A DNA stretch of 32,018 nucleotides, taken from an uncultured bacterium (GTDB taxonomy: Bacteria; Krumholzibacteriota; Krumholzibacteriia; LZORAL124-64-63). The notes beneath the pieces are model-generated. The model had not been told where the DNA came from. It did no database searches and saw only the letters and a program-made list of their open reading frames with translations. The translations under genes and the position numbers were made by a program. This document shows, piece after piece, positions 1 to 9,176 of this stretch; the first letter of the stretch is position 1; each line of letters opens with the position of its first letter. The DNA lies in assembly GCA_903912525.1 (NCBI GenBank), contig CAIWHK010000011.1:1-32018 (forward strand), given 5' to 3'.

Positions 1-128
1 ATCGCGGGGACAGTCCTCGGCGCTTCGCGCCTGCGGATAGTCCCCGCGATGTTGTGTTCAGGCCGGCGTGCTTATTCAGGCCGGCGGGGCTGGTTGCGCT
101 CGCCCTTGCGGGCATCGCGGTTCGTGAC

Positions 129-142
129 TTGCGCCGGCGCAA
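129..142. repeat. Dispersed palindrome, copy 1
   Basis: This is a perfect copy of TTGCGCCGGCGCAA. It extends to an 18-bp perfect palindrome, ACTTGCGCCGGCGCAAGT, at 127-144, and is intergenic. It is the first of ten perfect copies in the window. Confidence 0.9.
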
Positions 143-316
143 GTGGCGGTGTTCGGCGTTCCGTATCCCGGAAACAGCGTTTGGCGATGCCGGCCGAGTG
201 CAGGTTGGCGGGCGGTGGATGGGCGGGAATGGCGCGATTGATCGGGTGCGTCAAGTGCCCGCAAGCATCGAATGGTCGGACGGAGAACCCGGGGTATTCC
301 AGGCGGTACTTCGTGC

Positions 317-322
317 TATAAT
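317..322 (+). promoter_or_regulatory. Candidate -10 element (TATAAT) for the secreted repeat protein
   Basis: A perfect TATAAT lies 40 bp before the chosen start codon at 362. No good -35 hexamer is present at the usual distance, so the promoter call rests on the -10 and on its position within a locally AT-richer stretch. The predicted leader is about 30-35 nt and contains the GGAGG ribosome binding site at 352-356. Confidence 0.45.
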
Positions 323-361
323 GATTTCGCATTGTCGATCGGAAAAGATTCGGAGGCCAGA

Positions 362-3001
362 ATGCGATTTCCGATACCTTCCGCCGTTGTGTCGTTTTGC
401 ATGGCGACCATACTCTGCTCCGGCAGCGGATCTCTATCCTCATCACTGGAGCCGCCGATCCCCGAGTGTCCGTCGCTTGGTGCTTCTGGCCCGGCGTCGA
501 TACCCCAGGAACGACTCGTGAACTCTGGCGGCACATTGGATCTCGCCAATGGATACCCGGGAAGTGTGTCCACGGCTGGCTGGCGCATGGCGGCGGGCGC
601 ATCTGGGGAACCGAGGTTCGTTCCGGATACAGACCAAACAGCGTCAACCGGCCCTGCTCCGTCGAATGCGTTGCAGTTGACTTCCGTTCCTGAGGATGTC
701 CACTGGGACGGCCGTTTCGGGGCTCCGGGGGTGAATGACAGGGTCAATGCCATGGTCGTGGACGGACGCGGCAACCTGTACGCGGGCGGGGAATTCACCA
801 CAGCAGGCGGGGTGAGCGCGAACTGTATCGCCAAGTGGAACGGGACGGATTGGTCAGCTCTGGGCTCGGGGATGAGCGGTACCGTCTACGCACTGGCTGT
901 GGACGGGAGCGGCAACCTGTATGCGGGCGGAGGGTTCACGCTGCCAGGTGGGATGCTTGCGGGCTATGTCGCCAAATGGGACGGAACTAATTGGTCGACG
1001 CTGGGCTCTTGGATGAACTCTGACGTCTATGCTCTGGCTGTGGACGGCGGCGGCAACCTGTATGCCGGCGGGGCGTTCACCTGGGCTAGTGGCGTGTCCG
1101 CGAACGGTATCGCTAGGTGGAATGGGACGAGTTGGTCGGCTCTGGGATCAGGAGTGAACGGCACTATCCATGCCCTGTCCGCGGACGCGAGCGGCAGTCT
1201 GTACGTGGGCGGGGAATTCACCACGGCAGGCGGGGCGAGCGCGAACCACATCGCCCGATGGAATGGGACGAATTGGACGGCGCTGGGCCCAGGGATGAAC
1301 CAGCGCGTCGACGCCCTGACGGTGGACCGCGGCGGCAGTTTGTACGCGGGCGGATATTTCACCGCAGCGAATGGGGTGTATGCGGGCTATGTCGCCAAGT
1401 GGGACGGGACGAGCTGGTCGTCACTGGGGTCGGGCACGGACGGTATCATCAGTGCCCTGACTGCGGACGCAAACGGCAATCTGTATGTGGGCGGGTGGTT
1501 CACAACGGCAGGCGGGGTGAGCACGAGCAACGTCGCCAAGTGGGACGGGCTGAACTGGTCCACGCTGGGCCCAGGGACGGGTGGTTCCGTTTTGGCACTG
1601 GCCGTGAACGGCAGCAGCACCCTGTATGCAGGCGGGGTGTTCACAGAGGCAGGCGGGCTGATCGCGAGCCGCATCGCCAAGTGGAACGGGAAGAGCTGGT
1701 CGGCGCTGACGCCGGGCTCGGGGATGAACGACTATGTCAACGTCGTAGTTGCCGATGGCGACGGCCCTCTGTATGCGGGCGGGGATTTCACCGTGGCAGG
1801 CGGAGTGAGAGCGAACCGGGTTGCCAAGTGGGATGGGATGAGCTGGTCGGCTCTGGGCTCAGGGATGAATGGTACCGTCTACGCTTTGGCTGTGGACCGT
1901 CGCGGCACCCTGTATGCGGGCGGATCTTTCACCTTGGCCGGCGGGGTGGGCACGAGTTGGATCGCCAAGTGGGACGGAACGAACTGGTCGGCGCTGGGCG
2001 CCGGGCTGAACGGTACCGTCACGGCTTTGGCTGTGGATGGTGGCGGTACCCTGTATGCGGGCGGGTTCTTCACCACTGCGGGCGGGGTGAGCGCGAACCA
2101 GGTCGCCAAGTGGGACGGGACGAACTGGTCGGCGTTGGGCTCAGGCATGAACGGCGTTACTCGATCGCTGGCTGCGGACGGGAGTGGCAACCTGTATGCA
2201 GGCGGATCTTTCACCACGGCTGGTGGGGTGAGCGCGGACTGTGTCGCCAAGTGGAACGGGACGAGCTGGTCCGCGCTGGGTTCAGGGATGAACGGTTCCG
2301 TCCGTGATCTGGCTGTGGATCGCGGCGGCAACCTGTATGCGGGTGGATGGTTCACCACGGCGGGTGGGGTGAGCGCGAACCGAATCGCCAAGTGGGATGC
2401 GACGAGTTGGTCCGCGCTGGGTTCAGGGATGAATGGTTACGTAACCGCTCTGGATGTGGATGCGAGTGGCAACCTGTATGTTGGTGGAGAATTCTCGACG
2501 GCAGGCGGAGCTGGCGCGAACCGGATCGCCAAGTGGAACGGGGCGACCTGGTCCACGCTGGGCTCAGGGACGAGCGGTTACGCTTACGCCCTGACTGTGG
2601 ACGGCAGTGGCGCCCTGTACATGGGCGGCAAATTCGCCACGGTAGGGGGCAAAGCCTCTATTGATCTTGGTATCTGGCACGATCCGACGCCAGCGCCTGT
2701 CGTCACCCACGGAAATTCCGGTCCACACTCGACTCTTCGCAATGCCGTCCCGAACCCGTTCAACCCACGCACCACACTTGCCTTCGTGCTCCCGGAGGCC
2801 GCGCGCGCCCGGGTGGCGGTTTATGACGTTCGCGGACGCCTCGTTGCCGTGCTGCTGGAAGCGAATCTCTCCAGTGGCAGCCATGAAACAACTTGGGATG
2901 GTCGGGACTGGCGTGGCGCCGACGTCGCATCAGGGACCTACTGCGCGCGGATCGACGCGGGACCGATCCATGAGTCGGTGATGATGACTTTAGCACGGTG
3001 A
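362..3001 (+). CDS. Secreted propeller-like repeat protein with C-terminal FlgD-like/sorting domain
   Basis: The predicted 879-residue protein begins with a signal peptide (MRFPIPSAVVSFCMATILCSG). The ATG at 362 was chosen because GGAGG lies 5 nt upstream and the signal peptide follows directly; an in-frame start at 272 would add 30 unlikely residues. From about residue 138 to 790 there are fourteen tandem units of about 47 residues with the core LYAGG-x-FT-x-AGG-(x)6-AKWNG-(x)2-WSALGSG. The regular Gly/Trp pattern suggests stacked beta blades, as in beta-propellers. The last unit is degenerate. The final 80 residues (NAVPNPFNPRTTLAF... to the end) match the FlgD Ig-like/type IX-like sorting domain of FCB-group secreted proteins. 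The unit also repeats at DNA level with a 141-bp period. The ligand and role are unknown; surface display or secretion is inferred. Confidence 0.85.
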   Translation: MRFPIPSAVVSFCMATILCSGSGSLSSSLEPPIPECPSLGASGPASIPQERLVNSGGTLDLANGYPGSVSTAGWRMAAGASGEPRFVPDTDQTASTGPAPSNALQLTSVPEDVHWDGRFGAPGVNDRVNAMVVDGRGNLYAGGEFTTAGGVSANCIAKWNGTDWSALGSGMSGTVYALAVDGSGNLYAGGGFTLPGGMLAGYVAKWDGTNWSTLGSWMNSDVYALAVDGGGNLYAGGAFTWASGVSANGIARWNGTSWSALGSGVNGTIHALSADASGSLYVGGEFTTAGGASANHIARWNGTNWTALGPGMNQRVDALTVDRGGSLYAGGYFTAANGVYAGYVAKWDGTSWSSLGSGTDGIISALTADANGNLYVGGWFTTAGGVSTSNVAKWDGLNWSTLGPGTGGSVLALAVNGSSTLYAGGVFTEAGGLIASRIAKWNGKSWSALTPGSGMNDYVNVVVADGDGPLYAGGDFTVAGGVRANRVAKWDGMSWSALGSGMNGTVYALAVDRRGTLYAGGSFTLAGGVGTSWIAKWDGTNWSALGAGLNGTVTALAVDGGGTLYAGGFFTTAGGVSANQVAKWDGTNWSALGSGMNGVTRSLAADGSGNLYAGGSFTTAGGVSADCVAKWNGTSWSALGSGMNGSVRDLAVDRGGNLYAGGWFTTAGGVSANRIAKWDATSWSALGSGMNGYVTALDVDASGNLYVGGEFSTAGGAGANRIAKWNGATWSTLGSGTSGYAYALTVDGSGALYMGGKFATVGGKASIDLGIWHDPTPAPVVTHGNSGPHSTLRNAVPNPFNPRTTLAFVLPEAARARVAVYDVRGRLVAVLLEANLSSGSHETTWDGRDWRGADVASGTYCARIDAGPIHESVMMTLAR

Positions 3002-3060
3002 TCGACGGACATTCGCGGCTCGGGATCCCAACTTGATGTGTCCGTTTGCTGGGTGAGGTG

Positions 3061-3435
3061 ACTTGCGCCGGCGCAACCCGAACCCGTCGATCCGTCGACA
3101 GCCGATCCATCGACCAAGGGGTCCTCGTCATCCTGACAGTTGCGCCGGCGCAATCATGGTGGCCGATCCGTCGGCCCACGCTTCCTCCGTGCACTTGTGC
3201 GGCGCAACCCGGGCCCGTCGATCCGTCGATGGTCGATCCGTCGAGCGTCGATCCGTCGATTTGGGGGTCCTCGTCATCCTGACGGCTGCGCCGGCACAAG
3301 TCATGTTGGCCGATCCTTCGGCCCCGTGATCCTCCGTGTTTCTTGCACCGGCGCAACCCGAGTCCGTCGATCCGTCGACAGTCGCTCCGTCGACCAAGGG
3401 ACCCTCGTCATCCTGACAGTTGCGCCGGCGCAATT
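3061..3435. repeat. Tandem array of three palindrome-bounded, hairpin-rich repeat units
   Basis: This array fills most of the gap 3002-3438, where no gene is seen. Three imperfect units start with a palindrome at 3063, 3195 (degenerate) and 3343 (one mismatch). Each continues with copies of GTCGATCCGTCGA, then CCTCGTCATCCTGAC or a close variant, then a second palindrome at 3140, 3286 (degenerate) and 3420. Units one and two end in a small stem-loop, GGCCGATCCGTCGGCC at 3161-3176 and GGCCGATCCTTCGGCC at 3308-3323; only the loop base differs. Both are followed by CCTCCGTG. The third unit has no tail because the convergent regulator gene ends at 3439. The spacing of 132 and 148 bp indicates duplication followed by divergence. 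The function is unknown. Confidence 0.85.
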
Positions 3436-3438
3436 CCG

Positions 3439-4968
3439 TTAGCGGAATGCACCCCAATCGATGCCCAGTTTCCGCATTCTCGCCCGCAGCGTGTGCGGGT
3501 TGATCTTCAGCACGCGCGCGGCCCCGTGCGGGCCCTCGATGCGACCCTGCGATGCGGCCAACGCGGTGCGGATGTGGCGCGCGATGGCTTCGTCGAGCGG
3601 GACCACCGGCTGGTCCGCCGTCGGTGCCGCCGGCAGTCCGTGCGTCTGCGACGCGCTGCCTTCCACCGGCCCCTGCGCATAACCCAGCGCCTTGGCCACT
3701 TCCAACCGGCGGCCGCCGCCCAGGATGACCGCGCGGTCGATGACCGAGCCCAGTTCGCGCACGTTGCCGGGCCAGTCGTACGAGGACAGCAGCGCCAGGT
3801 CGGCCGGCGTCGCGGCCTGTGGGCGCATGCCGAAGTGGCGCGAGGCGCGCTGCACCAGCATCTCGACCAGCGCAGGGATGTCCTGCGGGCGCTCGCGCAG
3901 CGGCGGCAGCACCAGGGGGAACACTGCGAGGCGGTACCAGAGGTCGGCGCGGAACTCGCCGCGCTGGACCAGGCCCGGCAGGTCGGCGTTCGTGGCGGCG
4001 ATGACGCGCACATCGACAGTGATGGTGGTCTCGCCGCCGACGCGCGTGATGATGCCGTCCTGCAGCACGCGCAGCAGGCGCACCTGGGCGGCCTTCGGCA
4101 GGTCGGCGACCTCGTCCAGCAGCAGCGTCCCGCGGTCCGAGCGCTCGAACCAGCCGCGCTTGCGGGCCGCGGCGCCCGTGAAGCTGCCCTTCTCGTGGCC
4201 GAACAGCTCGGAGTCGACCAGTTCGGACGGGATGGCGCCGCAGTTGACGCGCGTGAACGGGCCCTCGGCGCGGCGCGAGCGCGTGTGCACGGCGCGCGCG
4301 ATGACTTCCTTGCCCGAGCCCGTCTCGCCGAGGATGAGCACCGGCACGTCCGAGCCGGCGACCATCTCGACGCGTTCCATCACCGGGGCCAGGCCGCCGT
4401 CGCCGCCCACGACGGCGTCGACCAGCTGGCTGCGGCCCAGACGGGTCAGCAGCGAGGTGCGGTCGGCCTCGGCGGCGCTGCGCAGGGCGGCCAGTTCGCG
4501 CAGGCGGCGGTCGTTCTCCAGCGCGGTCGCGAACGGTTCGCGCAGTTCGGCGCACTGGCGGCAGACGGCGGCATCGGCGGGCACGCCCGGGCGCAGGGCG
4601 ACCAGCAGGGCGCCGCGGGCGCCGGGTTCGCCGGGCAGGGGGACCGCGACCAGGGAGGCGGGATGTCCGGGATCGACGAGCGCGGCCACGGCCGGGGGTG
4701 CCGCGGCGCCGGCATGGCAGGTGGCGACCTGGCCGCCGGCGAGCCAGGCCGTGAACATCGCCGCCTGGGCCGGGGTCAGTTCGCGCCGTCCGTCACCGGT
4801 GGCGCCGTCCCCCACGGCCACGAGCGTCACGCCGTCGCGCCGCAGTCGCCAGACCTTCAATCCGGAGATGGGCAACCGTCCGCCCAGCCAGATGGACGCA
4901 TGCCCCGCGAATCCCTCGAGGTCGAGGTGCAGGCTGGCTTCGCGCCACAGTTCGTGCAGGTCGGACAA
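3439..4968 (-). CDS. Sigma-54-dependent transcriptional activator (bacterial enhancer-binding protein)
   Basis: The 509-residue protein has the NtrC-family layout. An N-terminal sensor region of about 150 residues is possibly GAF-like; no receiver domain is visible. The AAA+ domain has Walker A GETGSGKE (214-221), the sigma-54 contact loop GSFTGA (261-266, the usual GAFTGA with Ala to Ser), Walker B LLLDE (to E286), the arginine-finger region ADLWYRL and WPGNVREL (399-406). A Fis-type helix-turn-helix follows at about 465-505. The start is TTG at 4968, with GGGAG 7 nt upstream; a longer TTG start at 5040 would translate the repeat-rich control region. The gene is divergent from the sulfate-type transporter operon, whose promoter has sigma-54 form, so that operon is the likely target. 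The signal sensed is unknown. Confidence 0.92.
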   Translation of the reverse strand: MSDLHELWREASLHLDLEGFAGHASIWLGGRLPISGLKVWRLRRDGVTLVAVGDGATGDGRRELTPAQAAMFTAWLAGGQVATCHAGAAAPPAVAALVDPGHPASLVAVPLPGEPGARGALLVALRPGVPADAAVCRQCAELREPFATALENDRRLRELAALRSAAEADRTSLLTRLGRSQLVDAVVGGDGGLAPVMERVEMVAGSDVPVLILGETGSGKEVIARAVHTRSRRAEGPFTRVNCGAIPSELVDSELFGHEKGSFTGAAARKRGWFERSDRGTLLLDEVADLPKAAQVRLLRVLQDGIITRVGGETTITVDVRVIAATNADLPGLVQRGEFRADLWYRLAVFPLVLPPLRERPQDIPALVEMLVQRASRHFGMRPQAATPADLALLSSYDWPGNVRELGSVIDRAVILGGGRRLEVAKALGYAQGPVEGSASQTHGLPAAPTADQPVVPLDEAIARHIRTALAASQGRIEGPHGAARVLKINPHTLRARMRKLGIDWGAFR

Positions 4969-4992
4969 TCGACGGCTCCCGATCGGTGAACC

Positions 4993-5056
4993 AGCAAATA
5001 CAACGGCACTGTAAAGCAAATATAACGGAACAGCAAGCAAATATGCTGTATACAGT
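4993..5056. promoter_or_regulatory. Three phased direct repeats: likely activator binding sites
   Basis: AGCAAATA occurs at 4993, 5015 and 5036, 22 and 21 bp apart, so the copies sit on the same helix face. The first two continue as AGCAAATA[C/T]AACGG. The third runs into the 10-bp palindrome CTGTATACAG (5046-5055). ACTGTA at 5008-5013 and TACAGT at 5051-5056 form a wider inverted pair. The block is AT-rich against its surroundings. It lies about 80-145 bp before the predicted start of transcription, where upstream activator sites of sigma-54 promoters normally sit. It is also just upstream of the activator gene, so autoregulation is possible. Confidence 0.7.
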
Positions 5057-5109
5057 ACACCGTGTAGCGGTGGCCGTTGCGATCAAATCAGTTGACGTAA
5101 TCCCCCCGC

Positions 5110-5125
5110 TGGCCCGAGGCTTGCG
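5110..5125 (+). promoter_or_regulatory. Sigma-54 (-24/-12) promoter of the sulfate-type transporter operon
   Basis: TGGCCCGAGGCTTGC at 5110-5124 matches the consensus TGGCACG-R-N3-TTGC at every defined position except one (A to C). The invariant GG (5111-5112) and GC (5123-5124) are separated by exactly 10 nt. Transcription should begin near 5136, giving a leader of about 31 nt that holds the AAGGAG at 5154-5159. No sigma-70-type promoter of comparable quality was seen in the gap. Confidence 0.85.
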
Positions 5126-5166
5126 TTGACGGGCGACACACCTTCAACCCGACAAGGAGTCCGCCC

Positions 5167-6252
5167 ATGTGGTATCGTCATGGCATGAAGAACTGGCGTT
5201 CCCTCGCAATCGTGGGCCTGGCCGTCATCTGCGCGGTCGGGACGGCGGCCCCGGCCCGGGCGGGCAAGGGTGTCACGCTGCTCAATGTCTCCTATGACCC
5301 CACCCGCGAACTTTACCGCGAGTACAACGACGCCTTTGCCGCCCACTGGAAACAGGAGACGGGCCAGGTGCTGACCGTCGACCAGTCGCACGGTGGCTCG
5401 GGCAAGCAGGCGCGCGGCGTCATCGACGGATTGCAGGCCGACATCGTCACACTGGCCCTCGCCTACGACATCGACGCCATCGCCTCACACAGCAAGCTGC
5501 TGGCGCCCGAATGGCAGACCCGCCTGCCGCACAACAGCGCGCCCTACACCTCGACCATCGTCTTCCTGGTGCGCAAGGGGAACCCCAAGGGCATCAGGGA
5601 TTGGGGCGACCTCCTGAAACCGGGAGTCGAAGTCATCACGCCGAACCCGAAGACGTCGGGCGGCGCGCGCTGGAACTACCTGGCCGCGTGGGCCTGGGCG
5701 CTGAAGCGCGAACTGGGCGACCTGAACAAGCTGGACGATCCCAAGCAGGCCGCCGCCGTCGCCGCGGCGCAGGCCAAGGCCAAAGCCTTCGTGGGCGAAC
5801 TGTTCAAGCGTGTGCCGGTGCTCGATTCGGGCGCGCGCGGTTCGACGAACACATTTGTGCAGCGCGGCATCGGCGATGTGCTGCTGGCCTGGGAGAACGA
5901 GGCGTTCCTGGCCGTGAACGAACTGGGACCGGACAAGGTCGACATCATCGTGCCCTCGCTCAGCATTCTCGCTGAACCGACGGTCGCGGTGGTCGATGCC
6001 AATGTGGATGCCCATGGCACGCGCAAGGTGGCTGAGGCCTACCTGCAGTGGCTGTACTCGCCGACCGGACAGAGGCTGGCGGCCAAGCACTTTTACCGAC
6101 CGGTCAGCGTCGACATGGTCGACCCGGCGCTGCTCAAGCGGTTCCCGGCGCTCGAACTGGTGACCATCGACCAGGTCTTCGGCGGCTGGAAGGTCGCGCA
6201 GAAGACCCACTTCGACGACGGCGGCGTGTTCGACGCCATCTACGCCAAATAG
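5167..6252 (+). CDS. sbp: Sulfate-type ABC transporter periplasmic substrate-binding protein
   Basis: The 361-residue protein belongs to the Sbp/CysP family, which captures sulfate or thiosulfate in the periplasm and delivers it to the CysTWA permease. A signal peptide ends at ARA (about residue 32). Family landmarks follow: [17 protein letters not shown], the anion-binding stretch [25 protein letters not shown] and [16 protein letters not shown]. The ATG at 5167 has AAGGAG 7 nt upstream; an internal ATG at 5185 lacks one. It is the first gene of a four-gene operon, 9 nt before the permease gene, under the sigma-54-type promoter. Sulfate is the most likely ligand, but related oxyanions cannot be excluded from sequence alone. 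Confidence 0.95.
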   Translation: MWYRHGMKNWRSLAIVGLAVICAVGTAAPARAGKGVTLLNVSYDPTRELYREYNDAFAAHWKQETGQVLTVDQSHGGSGKQARGVIDGLQADIVTLALAYDIDAIASHSKLLAPEWQTRLPHNSAPYTSTIVFLVRKGNPKGIRDWGDLLKPGVEVITPNPKTSGGARWNYLAAWAWALKRELGDLNKLDDPKQAAAVAAAQAKAKAFVGELFKRVPVLDSGARGSTNTFVQRGIGDVLLAWENEAFLAVNELGPDKVDIIVPSLSILAEPTVAVVDANVDAHGTRKVAEAYLQWLYSPTGQRLAAKHFYRPVSVDMVDPALLKRFPALELVTIDQVFGGWKVAQKTHFDDGGVFDAIYAK

Positions 6253-6261
6253 GGAGATTCG

Positions 6262-7101
6262 GTGCGCCTGCCCCGGCGACAACATTCGGTATTGCCCGGC
6301 TTCGGACTGACGCTGGGCTTTGCCGTTGTCTACCTGTCGCTGGTCGCGCTGATCCCGATGTGCGCGCTCTTCCTGCGCGCCCGGGGCCTGGGCTGGATGG
6401 GGTTCTGGTCGACGGTGACCGAGCCCCGCGTCCTGGCCGCCTGCCGGCTCAGCTTCGGCGCCGCGTTCATCGGCGCGACGCTGAACGCCGTGTTCGGGTT
6501 CATCGTCGCCTGGACGCTGGTGCGCTATCGCTTCTTCGGCCGCCGGTTCATCGACGCGCTGATCGACCTGCCGTTCGCGCTGCCGACCGCCGTGTCGGGC
6601 ATCGCGCTGACGACCATCTACGCGCCCAACGGCTGGATCGGCCGCGCGCTCGAACCCTTGGGCATCAAGGCCGTGTTCACGCCCCGGGGTGTGGTCATCG
6701 CGCTGACGTTCATCGGGCTGCCGTTCGTGGTGCGTACGCTGCAACCGGCGCTCGAGGACCTCGAGGCCGACGTGGAGGAGGCCGCCGCCAGCCTGGGCGC
6801 CTCGCGGCCGCAGACGTTCCGGCGCGTCATCTTCCCGGCCATCGTGCCGGCGCTGCTGACCGGCTTCGCACTGGCGTTCGCCCGCGCGCTGGGCGAGTAC
6901 GGCTCGGTCGTGTTCATCTCGGGCAACCTGCCGGGCAAGACGGAGATCGCGCCCCTGCTCATCGTCACGCAACTCGAGCAGTACGACTACGCGGGGGCGA
7001 CGGCCATCGCGGTGCTGCTGCTGGTCATCTCGTTCGCAATGCTGCTGTTGATCAACCTTCTGCAGCGCTGGTCCGGCCGCCGGCACCTGAGGGGGATGTA
7101 G
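6262..7101 (+). CDS. cysT: Sulfate ABC transporter permease CysT
   Basis: This 279-residue inner-membrane protein has about six hydrophobic segments and is one half of the permease channel. The cytoplasmic loop that contacts the ATPase is visible as [21 protein letters not shown] (about residues 172-192). [10 protein letters not shown]-like and [14 protein letters not shown] segments are typical of CysT/CysU. The GTG start at 6262 is supported by AGGGAG at 6251-6256, just after the preceding stop. The stop codon lies 1 nt before the CysW start, so the two are probably translationally coupled. Confidence 0.95.
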   Translation: MRLPRRQHSVLPGFGLTLGFAVVYLSLVALIPMCALFLRARGLGWMGFWSTVTEPRVLAACRLSFGAAFIGATLNAVFGFIVAWTLVRYRFFGRRFIDALIDLPFALPTAVSGIALTTIYAPNGWIGRALEPLGIKAVFTPRGVVIALTFIGLPFVVRTLQPALEDLEADVEEAAASLGASRPQTFRRVIFPAIVPALLTGFALAFARALGEYGSVVFISGNLPGKTEIAPLLIVTQLEQYDYAGATAIAVLLLVISFAMLLLINLLQRWSGRRHLRGM

Positions 7102-7102
7102 G

Positions 7103-7960
7103 ATGAGCCTGCGCCCCGCCACCGCTGAACCGCGCTGGGTGCGCACGCTGCTGCTGACGATCACCATGCTGTTCCTGGCCGCATTCCTGGTGACGCCGCT
7201 GGTGGCGGTGTTCACCGAGGCGCTGCGCAAGGGCGTGGCTGCGTACTTCGCCGGCTTCGACGACCCGGCCGTGCGCTCGGCCATCAAGCTGACCCTGCTG
7301 ACGGCGGGTATCGCCGTGCCGGTGAACGTGGTGTTCGGGCTGGCCGCCGCGTGGTCGGTGGCAAAGTTCGAGTTCCCGGGCAAGAGCCTGCTGACGACGC
7401 TGATCGACCTGCCGCTGGCCGTGTCGCCGGTGGTGTCGGGCCTCATCTACGTGCTGGTGTTCGGCCTGAACGGCTGGCTGGGACCGTGGCTGAAGGCGCA
7501 TGACCTGCAGGTGATCTTCGCGGTGCCGGGCATCGTGCTGGCGACGGTGTTCGTGACCCTGCCGTTCGTGGCGCGCGAACTGATCCCGTTGATGCAGGAG
7601 CAGGGCACCGAGGACGAGGAGTCGGCGCTGACGCTGGGCGCCTCGGGCTGGCAGACGTTCTGGCGCGTGACGCTGCCGAACATCCGCTGGGGCCTGCTCT
7701 ACGGCGTGATCCTGTGCAATGCGCGCGCGATGGGCGAGTTCGGGGCCGTGTCGGTGGTCAGCGGGCACATCCGCGGCAAGACGAACACGGTTCCCCTGCA
7801 GGTCGAGATCCTGTACAACGAATACAACTTCGTGGCGGCCTTCGCGGTGGCGTCGCTCCTGGCGATGCTGGCGCTGGTGACGCTGGCGGCGAAATCGTTC
7901 ATCGAGTGGCGGATGACCTCGGCTCCCGCCAGTCCGGCTGTCCCGGGAGACCCGACGTGA
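7103..7960 (+). CDS. cysW: Sulfate ABC transporter permease CysW
   Basis: The 285-residue protein is the second permease subunit, with about six membrane segments and the ATPase-coupling loop [22 protein letters not shown]. The segment [23 protein letters not shown] is characteristic of CysW. The start ATG follows the CysT stop by 1 nt and the ribosome binding site lies inside the end of cysT. Its stop overlaps the GTG of the ATPase gene (GTGA), which again suggests coupled translation. Confidence 0.95.
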   Translation: MSLRPATAEPRWVRTLLLTITMLFLAAFLVTPLVAVFTEALRKGVAAYFAGFDDPAVRSAIKLTLLTAGIAVPVNVVFGLAAAWSVAKFEFPGKSLLTTLIDLPLAVSPVVSGLIYVLVFGLNGWLGPWLKAHDLQVIFAVPGIVLATVFVTLPFVARELIPLMQEQGTEDEESALTLGASGWQTFWRVTLPNIRWGLLYGVILCNARAMGEFGAVSVVSGHIRGKTNTVPLQVEILYNEYNFVAAFAVASLLAMLALVTLAAKSFIEWRMTSAPASPAVPGDPT

Positions 7961-9039
7961 GCATCACTGTCGAGAACATCCGCAAGAGCTACGGGGCGTT
8001 CCAGGCGTTGCGCGGGGTGTCGCTGGATATTCCCGACAGCCAGATCACGGCGCTGCTGGGCCCCAGTGGCTCAGGGAAAACGACGCTGCTGCGCATCATC
8101 GCCGGGCTGGAGAAGCCCGATGAAGGCAGCGGGCCCATCCGCTTCCACCACGAGGACGTGGCCGACCGCCGCGTGCAGGAGCGCCGCGTCGGTTTCGTGT
8201 TCCAGCACTATGCACTCTTCAAGCACATGACGGTGTTCGAGAACGTCGCCTTCGGGCTGCGCGTGCGGCCCAAGCACGAGCGGCCGGCCAACGACGTCAT
8301 CGACCGCAAGGTGCACGACCTGCTGAAGCTGGTGCAGCTGGACGGCATGGCTCATCGGTTTCCGTCGCAACTGTCGGGCGGGCAGCGGCAGCGCGTGGCG
8401 CTGGCGCGGGCGCTGGCGGTGGAGCCGCGCGTTCTGCTGCTGGACGAGCCGTTCGGCGCCCTCGATGCGCGCGTGCGCAAGCAGTTGCGCGCCTGGATCC
8501 GGCGGCTGCACGACGAGATCGCCATCACGACCATCTTCGTCACTCACGATCAGGACGAGGCGCTGGAAGTGGCCGACCGCGTCGTGGTGATGAACGAGGG
8601 CCGCGTCGAGCAGGCGGGCGCGCCCGAGGAAGTGTTTCACGATCCGGCCACCGAGTTCGTGATGAACTTCCTGGGCCACGTGAACGTGTTCGACGGTCGC
8701 ATCGAGGACGGCAAGGTGACGTTCGCCTCGGTGCAGATCGAGCACCCGGTGGCACTCGAGTCGGCGGCGGGCCCGGCGCGGGTGTTCATCCGCCCGCACG
8801 AGCTGTCGCTACACCTGCTGCCGCGCAGCGACAGCCTGCCGGCCACCGTGACGGGCATCCACGCCGCCGGGCCGGCCGTGCGCCTGACCCTGGCCGCCGA
8901 GGGCGACCACACGTTCTCGGCCGACATCTCGCAGGATGTGTACCGGGCGCTGAAGGTCGCGGTCGGCGCCAAATTCTGGGTGCTGCCGAAGGACCTGCGG
9001 GTTTTCCCGGGCGGCGCGCCCGACAGCGACCGCCTGTGA
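7957..9039 (+). CDS. cysA: Sulfate ABC transporter ATP-binding protein CysA
   Basis: The 360-residue ATPase energises uptake through CysTW. It shows Walker A GPSGSGKT (35-42), the Q-loop in FQHYALF (Q83), signature [15 protein letters not shown] (139-153), Walker [13 protein letters not shown] with E164, and the switch histidine in VTHDQDEA (H197). The remaining C-terminal part resembles the TOBE-type regulatory domain of this family. The start was set at GTG 7957, which overlaps the cysW stop by 4 nt; upstream in-frame codons lie inside cysW. It is the last gene of the operon; no clear terminator with a T-tract is seen after it. Confidence 0.96.
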   Translation: MSITVENIRKSYGAFQALRGVSLDIPDSQITALLGPSGSGKTTLLRIIAGLEKPDEGSGPIRFHHEDVADRRVQERRVGFVFQHYALFKHMTVFENVAFGLRVRPKHERPANDVIDRKVHDLLKLVQLDGMAHRFPSQLSGGQRQRVALARALAVEPRVLLLDEPFGALDARVRKQLRAWIRRLHDEIAITTIFVTHDQDEALEVADRVVVMNEGRVEQAGAPEEVFHDPATEFVMNFLGHVNVFDGRIEDGKVTFASVQIEHPVALESAAGPARVFIRPHELSLHLLPRSDSLPATVTGIHAAGPAVRLTLAAEGDHTFSADISQDVYRALKVAVGAKFWVLPKDLRVFPGGAPDSDRL

Positions 9040-9176
9040 CCCGGTAGCGGGACGATCGACCCCGGATTGACGGCAGGCGTCCCGATGTGCAAAAGTCCCC
9101 CGATCAGGCCCCGGCGGGCCGGTCGCCGCCCGCCCCCGCCTGGGGAAACCCCGCATCAACCGGAATCGAGGAGCCG

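Larger units (their letters stand above)
1..361. other. Non-coding leader region with hairpin, short direct repeat and one dispersed palindrome
   Basis: No convincing gene is seen here; the open frames are short and have no recognisable product. Positions 1-50 form a long inverted repeat: ATCGCGGGGAC at 1-11 pairs perfectly with GTCCCCGCGAT at 40-50, and an inner stem GGCGC/GCGCC lies at 19-31. There is no T-tract, so it is not a standard terminator. The 12-mer TTCAGGCCGGCG occurs twice, at 57-68 and 75-86 (18 bp period). A copy of the dispersed palindrome is at 129-142. The end of the region carries the promoter and ribosome binding site of the next gene. Confidence 0.6.

Noticed and set aside
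49-521. Short overlapping plus-strand frames at the window start
   Set aside because: They run through the hairpin, the palindrome and the promoter of the repeat protein and have no family features.
3061-3435. CRISPR array
   Set aside because: The repeats are composite and differ in length, there are no uniform spacers, and no cas genes are present.
5485-7446. Long minus-strand open frame opposite sbp and cysT
   Set aside because: It lies fully opposite genes with clear family motifs. Its His/Gln/Arg-rich translation is typical of GC-rich shadow frames.
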